From NCBI RefSeq assembly GCF_017874595.1, contig NZ_JAGILA010000001.1, positions 558,001 through 622,000 on the forward strand: a DNA stretch of 64,000 nt, read 5' to 3'. A model generated the notes under the pieces. That model was not told where the DNA came from. It worked only from the letters and a program-made list of their open reading frames with translations, and ran no database searches. This DNA comes from Sinorhizobium kostiense (GTDB taxonomy: Bacteria > Pseudomonadota > Alphaproteobacteria > Rhizobiales > Rhizobiaceae). This document shows positions 26,513 through 34,444 of the stretch, one piece after another; the first letter of the stretch is position 1; the number at the start of each line of letters is the position of its first letter. The position numbers and the translations under genes were made by a program.

Positions 26513-26867
26513 GAGAATCTCCCTATACCAAAACGTCTCCCCCCAAGCCGTTTGGCTCGGATACGATATCAGGGTCTCTCCGTTTCACAAATCTGTCAAG
26601 ATTGTTGAACGATTTTATTTCCATCGATCTATCATTCTGCTAAAACGTTGAGCGAGCTCGCTCTAAATGTGCAGCGCGTCGCCCACATCTGCCCATTAAG
26701 TGCCCGGTTTCGATCACCAGCCTTGCCTGCAGGCACGGCGGAAGGATATCCCTGCCCAGTCAAGCGACTCGCGAACGGGTGCTGTCGGGGCCGCCACCCC
26801 ATGTAAAAGACTTCAGGAGCAGGCGCCCGCGAATGTCCGGCAGGCTCGGGCGCGGCGAGAGAGACCT
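26513..26867. promoter_or_regulatory. Divergent promoter region of the oxoprolinase operon and its GntR regulator
   Basis: The region is AT-rich near 26580-26650. On the minus strand a TTGACA lies at about 26600-26595, pointing at the operon. GAGCGAGCTCGCTC at 26650-26663 is a perfect 14-bp palindrome and a reasonable operator for the adjacent GntR protein. Neither site is proven. Confidence 0.45.
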
Positions 26868-27539
26868 ATGACGACACAGGATGCAGCACTAACGCTCGCG
26901 CAACGGCTCGCCGATTCCATTCGCAGCCGCCTCATCGCGGGTGAATTGAAGCCGGGACAGCGACTATCGGAAGCGACGCTCAGCAGCGATCTGGATGTCT
27001 CGCGAAACTCGCTCCGGGAGGCATTCCGCCTTTTGACCAAGGAGGGGCTGCTGCGTCACGAGCCCAACCGGGGTGTCTTTGTCGCCACGCCGAGCATGGC
27101 CTCGATCATCGACATCTACCGGGTGCGGCGCATGATCGAGTGCCGGGCGCTGGAACAGGCCTATCCGCAGCATCCTGCGGTCGCACGCATGCAACGGGCA
27201 GTCGACACGGCGCTGAAATGCCGGGCCGCCGGTGACTGGGTCGGCGTGGGAAGCGCCAACATGGCTTTCCACGCGGCGATCGTCGACCTCGCCGACAGCG
27301 CGAGGCTGAACGCCTTCTATGCACAGATCGCTGCCGAACTGCGCTTGAGCTTCGGACTGCTCGAGAACCCGGAATTCCTGCATGCTCCTTATGTCGATTT
27401 GAACGCTGCCATTCTCGAGGATCTCAAGGCGGGAAAGGCGCAAGAGGCCGCAGGCGCGCTCGAAACCTATCTCGAGCGCTCCGAGCGCACCGTATTGGCG
27501 GCTTTTGCCCGCATCGGTGAGGGAGAGAGAAGAGGATAA
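26868..27539 (+). CDS. GntR-family regulator with FCD domain
   Basis: A 223-residue FadR-type regulator starting at the ATG at 26868. The winged helix occupies about residues 8-75 (LADSIRSRLIAGELKPGQRL, then DVSRNSLREAFRLLTKEGLL), and the FCD ligand-binding helical domain about 82-215, with metal-ligand candidates in NMAFHAAIVDL and the later helices. It is divergent from the oxoprolinase operon, whereas B. subtilis has the IclR-type KipR at the equivalent place. It probably represses that operon and responds to 5-oxoproline or a related acid. The GntR-type sequence is clear; the target is inferred from position. Confidence 0.85.
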   Translation: MTTQDAALTLAQRLADSIRSRLIAGELKPGQRLSEATLSSDLDVSRNSLREAFRLLTKEGLLRHEPNRGVFVATPSMASIIDIYRVRRMIECRALEQAYPQHPAVARMQRAVDTALKCRAAGDWVGVGSANMAFHAAIVDLADSARLNAFYAQIAAELRLSFGLLENPEFLHAPYVDLNAAILEDLKAGKAQEAAGALETYLERSERTVLAAFARIGEGERRG

Positions 27540-27585
27540 TCCCCGCCCCGGGGCTCCTCACGTGGTCAGGATATCAGCTCATCTA

Positions 27586-27771
27586 TCAGCCCGCACGCGG
27601 AGGTTCCTCCTCCTCTTCTGGCGGCGCGACGGGCTCCTCGTCCGGGAATTTGTCCGGTTGTGGTTCTTTGGTGGGCGGGTCGGGAATGCCGAGCGGCGGG
27701 ACCGGATTGGGAGGAATTATGCCCGGTCCGGGTCCCGGTCCGGGTCCGGGGCTGAGCGGGTCGGGTGTCAT
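27586..27771 (-). CDS. Small proline-rich hypothetical protein
   Basis: A 61-residue protein with a striking composition: a PGPGPGPGPG repeat near residues 9-18, proline-spaced middle, and an acidic tail (FPDEEPVAPPEEEEEPP). AGAGGAG lies 8 bases before the ATG at 27771, so translation is likely. It has no signal peptide, no membrane segment and should be disordered. I recognise no function; rhizobia often encode such small low-complexity proteins. Confidence 0.6.
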   Translation of the reverse strand: MTPDPLSPGPGPGPGPGIIPPNPVPPLGIPDPPTKEPQPDKFPDEEPVAPPEEEEEPPRAG

Positions 27772-27841
27772 GGTCGGTACTCCTCTTAGTTGACGGCTAA
27801 CCCGGTGAGGTGGCGAATGTTCCTGCCCGCGAAAGGTTTCG

Positions 27842-28342
27842 TTATCTCCGCTGCAGGTTGATGTCGCTCGTGACCACGCGTTTGCCCGAACTGGGATCGA
27901 CGTCGATCGTCGTGAGTCTCATCCCGTTCTCGCCCACCTTTCTGAGCGTCATATTGGCACGGTGATCGCCGTTCACCTCCTTGGCCCAACGGACGGTGAG
28001 ATTGATCGCGTCGCCGCGCCGCTTGCCGACGAGGCCGGATCGGCCGCCCATCGGGCCGGTATAGATGCCTCTATAGTTCTCGCCGTTGGACTGAAGATCT
28101 GCCCCGATCGAGCGGGAAACGACGACAAGTCCGCGACATGTCCCGCGCATCGAGAGCGCGCTGCCTGCCGACTGGGTATCGAAATTGCACGAGACGTTGA
28201 TGGGCCTTGCGTCTGCGCGCATCTTCACCATGCCGCGGCCCGCCCATTGGCCCTCCAGCGAGCCGAGAAAGGCCCGCTCGTCGGCCTGAGCGGCCCCGGC
28301 CGCAAGTACGATCATGCCTGCTGTCAGAAGTCGTCCGATCAT
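27842..28342 (-). CDS. Exported hypothetical protein
   Basis: A 166-residue protein. Residues 1-20 (MIGRLLTAGMIVLAAGAAQA) are a cleavable signal peptide. The mature part has repeated strand-like segments (GQWAGRGMVKMR, CNFDTQSAGSALSMRGTCRG, GDAINLTVRWAKEV), with two cysteines that could form one disulphide in the periplasm, and looks like a small beta-barrel or lipocalin-like fold. No family name is certain. A reversed RIME-type repeat lies upstream, and the proline-rich gene follows on the same strand. Confidence 0.75.
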   Translation of the reverse strand: MIGRLLTAGMIVLAAGAAQADERAFLGSLEGQWAGRGMVKMRADARPINVSCNFDTQSAGSALSMRGTCRGLVVVSRSIGADLQSNGENYRGIYTGPMGGRSGLVGKRRGDAINLTVRWAKEVNGDHRANMTLRKVGENGMRLTTIDVDPSSGKRVVTSDINLQRR

Positions 28343-28686
28343 CGGCCTGTTCCTTCCCCACCTACAGCCCCGCGACTTGATCAGACGCGCAATGTCGCTG
28401 TAGAACTTTGAATGTGCTGCATTTCTTTGTCCTAAGTCGAAGTCGATCTAGGGAGACATGCAGTAGGCGCCCCCTTCGGGCGTGGTCGCTCACCGGCAAA
28501 CGCGGCGCCTTCCCGGAAGTTCCGAAACTTCGTTGCGCTACAGCGCCGCGCGTCTTTTCAGACGCGCAGGTCGCTGTAACTCTTTGAATCTGCCCATTGG
28601 GTTTCGGTTCCGATTTTCGGGCGATGCGCTAGCGCGGGATCAGGAAAAGTGTGCGCGTTTTTCCGCCCGTATCCCGCGCTAACGTC
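28343..28686. repeat. Repeat-filled intergenic region
   Basis: No gene. It contains a reversed RIME-type element (28361-28466: CTACAGCCCCGCG to GACATGCAGTAG), a hairpin fragment of the same element (about 28535-28580: GCTACAGCGCCGCGCGTC against GACGCGCAGGTCGCTGTA), and a second-family element at 28631-28680 bounded by AGCGCGGGAT and ATCCCGCGCT. Several dispersed elements have accumulated side by side. Confidence 0.75.
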
Positions 28687-29547
28687 CTAAGCGAATTTCC
28701 TGGCGCCGGCGACGCAGGCGACGATTGCGAAGGTGGCCGCCAGTATCGTCCAGCTCACCTTTTCTCCGAGCAGCGCCGCGGCTAGGGCGAGGCCGAAGAA
28801 GGGCTGCAGCAATTGCAATTGCCCTACGGCGACGATGCCGCCCTCGGCCAGGCCGCGATACCAGAAGACGAAGCCGACCAGCATGCTGAAGACGGAGACA
28901 TAACCGAGGCTGAGCCATGAGGCCGCGCTCGAATGCGCAATCGTCGCCGGCATGGTGACGATGAGGAGGACGATCATCACCGGAAGCGAGAGGACGAGCG
29001 CCCAGGAGATTACCTGCCAGCCGCCGAGCTTGCGCGACAGGCTCGCACCCTCGGCATAGCCGAACCCGCAGACGAGGATCGCTGCAAGCATCAGGAGATC
29101 GCCCGTGAGCGAGGCCGAAAATCCTTGGCTTAGAGCAAAGCCGACGACCACTGCGCTGCCGAGGCCGGAAAACAGCCAAAAGACCGGACGCGGCCTTTCG
29201 CCGACGCGGATCACCCCGAAGAGCGCTGTCGCGAGCGGCAGCAGTCCGACGAAGACGATCGAATGGGCGGAAGTCACCTGCTTGAGCGCGAGCGCCGTCA
29301 GCAACGGAAAGCCGACGACGACGCCCAGTGAGACGAGGCAGAGCGACAGGAGATCGCTGCGGTCCGGCCGCCGCTCGCGGAAGAAGATGAGTAGGCATGA
29401 GGCGAGTGCGCCGGCAATCGCCGCGCGTGCGACGGTCAGGAACACCGGATCCAGTTCCATCACTGCCAATCGCGTCGCCGGCAATGAGCCGCTGAAGATC
29501 AGCACGCCCACCAGCCCGTTTACAAATCCGCTCGTCGACCGATCCAT
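28687..29547 (-). CDS. EamA/DMT-family transporter
   Basis: A 286-residue inner-membrane protein with ten predicted helices in two repeated halves of the EamA type; the first half starts GFVNGLVGVLIFSGSLPATR and the second is introduced by LMLAAILVCGFGYAEGA. Members mostly export amino acids or metabolites. The ATG at 29547 follows AAGGAGG. It is divergent from a MocR-type regulator 100 bases away; such pairs are common, and the regulator usually controls the exporter in response to an amino compound. Confidence 0.88.
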   Translation of the reverse strand: MDRSTSGFVNGLVGVLIFSGSLPATRLAVMELDPVFLTVARAAIAGALASCLLIFFRERRPDRSDLLSLCLVSLGVVVGFPLLTALALKQVTSAHSIVFVGLLPLATALFGVIRVGERPRPVFWLFSGLGSAVVVGFALSQGFSASLTGDLLMLAAILVCGFGYAEGASLSRKLGGWQVISWALVLSLPVMIVLLIVTMPATIAHSSAASWLSLGYVSVFSMLVGFVFWYRGLAEGGIVAVGQLQLLQPFFGLALAAALLGEKVSWTILAATFAIVACVAGARKFA

Positions 29548-29609
29548 GCGATCCTCCTTTTCCCTGCGGTATCGGACGAAGCGGCTGGCGCTTCCAGATA
29601 CGGTGCGAT

Positions 29610-29627
29610 ACAGTTTCGCCAAACTGT
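29610..29627. promoter_or_regulatory. Candidate operator in the EamA-MocR divergent promoter
   Basis: ACAGTTT and AAACTGT form perfect 7-base arms around CGCC. Nearby GATACGGTGCGATACAG and GGTACAGATTGATACC repeat a similar GATAC/GTAC core, as expected for the multiple sites a MocR dimer binds. Inference from position and symmetry. Confidence 0.45.
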
Positions 29628-29650
29628 CATGGGAAGAAGGGCGGTACAGA

Positions 29651-31048
29651 TTGATACCGGAGACCACGGGCACCGAGGGTGAGACTCTGATCGCCAAGGT
29701 CATGTCGACGGTCAGGAGCCGGATCGCCAGCCGCGCCCTTACGCCGGGCGCCAAGCTTCCGTCCATACGTTCCTTTTCCACGAACCTGAAGGTGTCGAAA
29801 TCGACCGTGGTGGAGGCCTATGACAGGCTCGCTGCTGAGGGCCTGATCCGCTCTCGCCCGGGCTCCGGTTTCTTCGTGGCAGCACCGCTCGCACCTTTGT
29901 CGCTTGCCGATCTCGGTCCGAAATTGGACCGGCAGGTCGATCCGCTCTGGATCTCGCGGCAGGCGCTGGAGAGCGGTGACGATGTCCTGAAGCCGGGCTG
30001 CGGCTGGCTGCCGCCAAGCTGGATGCAGGAGGAGGGGTTGCGACGCGCGCTCCGAGCGCTTGCCCGCGGCAACGCCTCGACCCTCGTCGATTACGGCCCG
30101 CTTCTCGGGCTCCCGGCCCTGCGCACGCTTCTTGCGCGCCGCATCGGGCTGCGTGGCATCGAAGTCTCGCCGGAGCAGATCATGCTGACCGAATCCGGTA
30201 CGCAGGCGATCGATCTCCTCTGCCGTTTCCTCCTGAAGCCCGGTGATACGGTGCTCGTCGACGATCCCTGCTATTTCAACTTCCATGCGCTGTTGCGGGC
30301 GCATCAGGCAGAGATCGTCGGCATCCCCTACACGCAGACGGGACCTGATATCGCTGCCTTCGCAGATGCGGTCGAAATTCACCGACCGCGTCTCTACATC
30401 ACCAATTCGGCGCTTCAGAACCCGACCGGCGCTACGCTCTCGCCGCTCGTCGCCCATCGCCTGCTGAAGCTCGCGGACAAGGCGGGCCTGACGATCATCG
30501 AGGATGATATCTTTGCCGATTTCGAGGAGACGCCGGCGCCGCGGCTCGCCGCCTTCGACGGGCTCGAGCGGGTCGTGCATATCGGCAGCTTCTCGAAGTC
30601 GCTCTCGGCAGCTGTGCGCTGCGGCTTCATCGTGGCGCCGCGCGCCTGGATCGAACCGCTGGCGGACCTCAAGATCGCCACGAGCTTCGGTGGGCCCGGC
30701 TTTTCCGCTGCGCTGATGCTCGCACTATTGAAGGACGGCAGCTACCGCAAGCACATGGAAGGCGTGCGCCAGCGGCTGGCGCGGGCGATGGCGGAGACGA
30801 CGACGAAGCTCACGCAAATTGGCATTACGCCCTGGCTCGAGCCTCAGGGCGGAATGTTCCTCTGGTGCAAGCTGCCGGACGGCGTCGACGCGGCGGATCT
30901 GGCGAGAAGGGCGCTTGCAAAAAAAATCGTACTTGCGCCTGGCAACGCCTTCAGCCACGCCCAGACGGCCAGCGGCTTCCTCCGCTTCAATGTCGCGCAG
31001 TGCCAGGACGAGCGTCTGTTCAGGGAACTCGCCTTGCTTATCGCCTGA
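29651..31048 (+). CDS. MocR-type regulator: GntR helix-turn-helix fused to PLP aminotransferase domain
   Basis: A protein of about 465 residues. A winged helix near the N-terminus (SRALTPGAKLPSIRSF, KVSKSTVVEAYDRLAAEGLI) is joined to a fold-type I aminotransferase domain. In the latter, NPTGATLSP and the PLP lysine in GSFSKSLSA are present, so PLP binding is likely. MocR proteins usually act as activators or repressors sensing amino acids through PLP rather than as enzymes. No ATG precedes the winged helix; the TTG at 29651 is the best start, since the ATG at 29702 would trim the first helix. It is divergent from the EamA transporter, its likely target. Confidence 0.85.
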   Translation: MIPETTGTEGETLIAKVMSTVRSRIASRALTPGAKLPSIRSFSTNLKVSKSTVVEAYDRLAAEGLIRSRPGSGFFVAAPLAPLSLADLGPKLDRQVDPLWISRQALESGDDVLKPGCGWLPPSWMQEEGLRRALRALARGNASTLVDYGPLLGLPALRTLLARRIGLRGIEVSPEQIMLTESGTQAIDLLCRFLLKPGDTVLVDDPCYFNFHALLRAHQAEIVGIPYTQTGPDIAAFADAVEIHRPRLYITNSALQNPTGATLSPLVAHRLLKLADKAGLTIIEDDIFADFEETPAPRLAAFDGLERVVHIGSFSKSLSAAVRCGFIVAPRAWIEPLADLKIATSFGGPGFSAALMLALLKDGSYRKHMEGVRQRLARAMAETTTKLTQIGITPWLEPQGGMFLWCKLPDGVDAADLARRALAKKIVLAPGNAFSHAQTASGFLRFNVAQCQDERLFRELALLIA

Positions 31049-31088
31049 GGCAGCCCTCCGCGGAGTTTATGAGGCTCGCCGCGGGGAG

Positions 31089-31124
31089 GCATTTGCGCCC
31101 GATTAGAGAAGCGGGCGCAAATGC
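31089..31124. terminator. Hairpin between convergent genes
   Basis: GCATTTGCGCCCG (31089-31101) and CGGGCGCAAATGC (31112-31124) are perfect 13-base arms around a 10-base loop. It lies between the stops of the MocR gene and tctA and should work in both directions, although no long U-run follows. Confidence 0.6.
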
Positions 31125-31133
31125 GCGACCTGA

Positions 31134-32639
31134 TCAGTCTTCTTCGACAAAGACCTCCTCGCGCTTGGCCTTGACGGCTGGCAGGAAGACGACGACGAGC
31201 ACGACGGCCGCGATCGCAAGCAGGGTGGCGCTGATCGGCCGCGTGAAGAAGGTCGTCGGGTCGCCGCGCGAGAGGATCATGGCGCGGCGCAGGTTTTCCT
31301 CGAGCAGCGGCCCGAGCACGAAGCCGAGGAGCAGGGGTGCCGGTTCGCAGCGCAATTTCAGGAGCAGGTAGCCGACGAGGCCGAAGAAGGCGACGGCATA
31401 AAGGTCGTAGACGTTGGCATTGACGCTGTAAACGCCGACTGAGGAGAAGGCCATGATGATCGGGAAGAGGATGAAATAGGGGACCTTCAGCAGTTTCACC
31501 CAGAGGCCGATGAGCGGCAGGTTGAGCACGACGAGCATCAGGTTGCCGATCCACATGGAGGCGATGATACCCCAGAAGAGCCGCGGCTGTTCCGCCGCCA
31601 CGTTCGGGCCGGGCACAATGCCCTGGATGATCATCGCGCCGATCATCAGCGCCATGACCGGGTTTGCCGGAATGCCGAGGGTAAGCAGCGGAATGAAGGA
31701 GGTCTGAGCCCCGGCATTGTTGGCGCTTTCCGGCCCCGCGACACCGGCCACTGCCCCGCGGCCGAAATCCTGCGGACGATCGGAAATGCGCTTTTCCACC
31801 GTATAGGAGGCGAAGGCGGCGAGAATCGCGCCGCCGCCTGGCAGGATGCCGAGCGCCGAGCCGATCACGGTCCCGCGCAGGATCGGCGCGAGCATACGCT
31901 TGAAGTCGTCGCGGCTCGGCATCAGGTCCGTGACCCTGGCCATCAGCACTTCGCGCGTCTTCTCGCTTTCGAGGTTGCGCAGGATCTCGGCGATGCCGAA
32001 GACGCCGACGGCGAGCCCGACGAAATTCAGCCCGTCTGCATATTCGCGAATGCCGAGGGTGAAGCGGGGCGTGCCGGTATAGATGTCGGTACCCACAAGA
32101 CCGAGCAGCAGGCCGAGCGCGACCATGGCAAGCGCCTTGACGATCGAGCCGTGCGCGAGAGCGACCGAGGAGACGAGGCCGACGATCATCAGCGAGAAAT
32201 ATTCCGCGGCGCCGAATTCGAGCGCAATCGCGGTGAGCGGCGGCGCGAAGATCGCAACCAGGAAGGTTGCGACTGTGCCGGCGAAGAAGGACCCGAGCGC
32301 GGCGATGGCGAGCGCCGCGCCGGCCCGGCCGTTGCGTGCCATCTGGTAGCCGTCAATCGCAGTCACGGCGGAGGACGATTCACCCGGCATGTTGATCAGG
32401 ATCGCCGTGGTCGAGCCGCCATATTGGGCGCCGTAATAGATGCCAGCGAGCATGATCAGCGAGGAGACCGGCTCCAGCTGGAAGGTGATCGGCAGCAGCA
32501 TGGCGATCGTAGCGGTGGCGCCGATGCCGGGAAGCACGCCGATGAGCGTGCCGAGCAGCACGCCGATCAGGCAGAACAGCAGGTTCGCGGGCGAGGCGGC
32601 GGTGGCAAAGCCGAGGGCGAGATTGCTGACGAGATCCAT
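31134..32639 (-). CDS. tctA: Tripartite tricarboxylate transporter large permease TctA
   Basis: A 501-residue membrane protein of the TctA family with about 11-12 helices. It shows the conserved GVLPGIGATATIAMLLPITF segment near 38-57, YYGAQYGGSTTAILINMPGE (about 68-87), and the repeat-like GILPGGGAILAAFASYTVEK in the second half. It forms the channel of a secondary, sodium- or proton-driven importer with TctB and the periplasmic TctC. TctB is encoded 10 bases upstream and TctC before that. Substrates of this family include citrate and other carboxylates; the ligand here is unknown. Confidence 0.93.
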   Translation of the reverse strand: MDLVSNLALGFATAASPANLLFCLIGVLLGTLIGVLPGIGATATIAMLLPITFQLEPVSSLIMLAGIYYGAQYGGSTTAILINMPGESSSAVTAIDGYQMARNGRAGAALAIAALGSFFAGTVATFLVAIFAPPLTAIALEFGAAEYFSLMIVGLVSSVALAHGSIVKALAMVALGLLLGLVGTDIYTGTPRFTLGIREYADGLNFVGLAVGVFGIAEILRNLESEKTREVLMARVTDLMPSRDDFKRMLAPILRGTVIGSALGILPGGGAILAAFASYTVEKRISDRPQDFGRGAVAGVAGPESANNAGAQTSFIPLLTLGIPANPVMALMIGAMIIQGIVPGPNVAAEQPRLFWGIIASMWIGNLMLVVLNLPLIGLWVKLLKVPYFILFPIIMAFSSVGVYSVNANVYDLYAVAFFGLVGYLLLKLRCEPAPLLLGFVLGPLLEENLRRAMILSRGDPTTFFTRPISATLLAIAAVVLVVVFLPAVKAKREEVFVEED

Positions 32640-32649
32640 CGTCCACCTC

Positions 32650-33123
32650 CTAGAACCGGACCCAGGGGCCGAAGCGCTGGTAAGGCAGTTGCAGTCCGTA
32701 GCTGAAGACGAGGACGGAGAACACGGTCAAGGCCAGCGAAAGCGCGACCGCCCAGAGCGGACGCATCCGGTGCGAGGCGAAACAGGCGATCAGCGCCGTG
32801 AAGAAGAGCGCCGGCACGAAACCGAGGCCCCGCACGGTCAAGCCGAAGAAGATCGGCGCCGGCAGGATGAAGAGCATGCCGCGGATCGCGATCGGCCCCA
32901 TCGGCTCGCCATGCACCCGGGCCGACTGCACCAGGATGACGACGCCGAGGAGCGTCAACACGCCGGAGAGCACCAGCGGGAAATAGCCAGGGCCCATGCG
33001 GAAGGCGGTGCCGAGTTCGAGTCCGAAGGATTGCCAGGCAAAGAAAAGACCAACGGCCGTGAGGAGGCCGCCGCATAGCGCGTTGGTCGTGTCAAAGGAG
33101 ATGGATTTCATCATGTTCCCCAT
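32650..33123 (-). CDS. tctB: Tripartite tricarboxylate transporter small permease TctB
   Basis: A protein of about 157 residues with four predicted helices and the TctB pattern (RMGPGYFPLVLSGVLTLLG near 42-60, GLGFVPALFFTALIACFA near 120). In-frame ATGs at 33123, 33114 and 33111 are all possible; GGGGA lies before the last two, so the true protein may be three or four residues shorter. It lies between tctA and tctC on the same strand. The gap to tctC is unusually long (185 bases) and contains a hairpin and a parS-like palindrome. Confidence 0.88.
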   Translation of the reverse strand: MGNMMKSISFDTTNALCGGLLTAVGLFFAWQSFGLELGTAFRMGPGYFPLVLSGVLTLLGVVILVQSARVHGEPMGPIAIRGMLFILPAPIFFGLTVRGLGFVPALFFTALIACFASHRMRPLWAVALSLALTVFSVLVFSYGLQLPYQRFGPWVRF

Positions 33124-33211
33124 CTTGCTTTCGGCCGCCGCCCGCGTGCCGGTTCTCAGAGAATGGTCCTCGCGCGGATATCCGGTCCCGAGTCTCCGGC
33201 ATTAGGCGTCG

Positions 33212-33227
33212 GTTGACAGCTGTCAAC
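33212..33227. promoter_or_regulatory. parS-like palindrome, second family, distant copy 4
   Basis: An exact copy of GTTGACAGCTGTCAAC, 20.5 kb from the copies downstream of repC and inside the tctC-tctB gap. A 16-base match by chance in 64 kb is very unlikely. Confidence 0.75.
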
Positions 33228-33253
33228 CGCCGCCTACCGCATATCCCTTAAAA

Positions 33254-33300
33254 GCGCTACAGCGACCTTCGCGCGTCTGAACAGACGCGCGAAGGTGTGC
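33254..33300. repeat. RIME hairpin fragment, perfect 15-bp stem
   Basis: GCGCTACAGCG leads into ACCTTCGCGCGTCTG (33265-33279), AA, CAGACGCGCGAAGGT (33282-33296), a perfect stem. It is the right half of the RIME-type element. Lying 9 bases after the tctC stop on the transcribed strand, it could protect or attenuate the tctC end of the mRNA, giving more binding protein than permease. Confidence 0.7.
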
Positions 33301-33308
33301 AAATCGGA

Positions 33309-34286
33309 TCAGTCCGCATACTCGCCGGCAGCCTCGATCACCGGCTTCCAGCGGGCGATTTCGCTTTCAAGCTTGGCTTTCAGCGCCGCCGGGGTCGCAT
33401 CGGCTTCGCTCGAAGGTTCCGTGCCGAGCTCGGCAAAGCGGGCGATGACGTTCTCGTCCTTGAGCGCCTTCTGCAGCGACTTGGACAGGCGGTCGGTGAC
33501 CTCCGGCGGCGTGCCTTTCGGCGCGTAGAGGCCGTGCCAGATCCCCACTTCGAAGCCGGGCAGGCCGGCTTCGCTCGCCGTCGGCAGGTCGGGGAAAATC
33601 TTGAGGCGCTTCGGCGAGGTCACCGCATAGGCCTTGATCGTGCCGCCCTGGATCTGCTTCGTCGTGTTCGTCGTCTGATCGCACATGATGTCGACCTGGC
33701 CGCCGAGCAGGTCGGTCATCGCCGGTCCGGTGCCCTTGTAGGGTACTGTCGTGAGCTGCGTGCCGATGGCATTCATGAACATCATGCCGCAGAGATGTGA
33801 GGCGGCGCCGATGCCGGCATTGGCGACCGTCACCGTATCCTTGTTGGCCTTCACATATTCGATCAGCCCCTTGAGATCGTTCGGTTCGAAGTCCTTGCGC
33901 GCGACGATGGTCATCGGAACCTCTGTGACGAGGCCGACATATTCGAATGCGTTCAACGTATCATAGGCAAGGTTGCGATAGAGCGTGGCGCTGGTCGCCA
34001 TCCCGATATGGTAGAGTAGCAGCGTGTAGCCGTCAGGCTCGGCCTGGGCGACGCGGCCGGCCCCGAGCGTGCCGCCGGCACCACCGACGTTCTCGACAAT
34101 GACCTGCTGGCCGAGATCCTTCGACATGGATTCGGCGACGAGGCGCGTAACCGTGTCGGTGGGGCCGCCGGCCGAGAAGGGCACTATCACGGTAATCGTG
34201 CGCTCCGGATAGGTTTGGGCGCTGGCCGGAGCGGAAAACAGGGAAACGGCGGCGACGGCGCCCAGAAGCGCTTTCAGAATCGTCAT
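33309..34286 (-). CDS. tctC: Tripartite tricarboxylate transporter binding protein TctC (Bug family)
   Basis: A 325-residue periplasmic protein with a signal peptide (residues 1-23, ending ASA-QT). The mature part begins YPERTITVIVPFSAGGPTD, with the Bug-family carboxylate-binding loop, then VVENVGGAGGTLGA-like residues and the domain-2 segment ANAGIGAASHLCGMMF. It delivers a carboxylate to the TctAB permease encoded downstream. The ATG at 34286 follows GGAGGA. It is the first gene of the tctCBA operon. Ligand unknown. Confidence 0.93.
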   Translation of the reverse strand: MTILKALLGAVAAVSLFSAPASAQTYPERTITVIVPFSAGGPTDTVTRLVAESMSKDLGQQVIVENVGGAGGTLGAGRVAQAEPDGYTLLLYHIGMATSATLYRNLAYDTLNAFEYVGLVTEVPMTIVARKDFEPNDLKGLIEYVKANKDTVTVANAGIGAASHLCGMMFMNAIGTQLTTVPYKGTGPAMTDLLGGQVDIMCDQTTNTTKQIQGGTIKAYAVTSPKRLKIFPDLPTASEAGLPGFEVGIWHGLYAPKGTPPEVTDRLSKSLQKALKDENVIARFAELGTEPSSEADATPAALKAKLESEIARWKPVIEAAGEYAD

Positions 34287-34444
34287 TTTCTCCTCCAGGA
34301 TGACGTTGTTACCAGCCGGTCAAGATACCTCCCATGCCGGCTCTCGCTGGCATCCAGCAGCAAACGCGATCTTAGCACAGACAACCGCTGTGTGCGGCGG
34401 TTTCGTATTTTTCAAAGTGGGATGGCCGGCACGCTCCGGCATCA

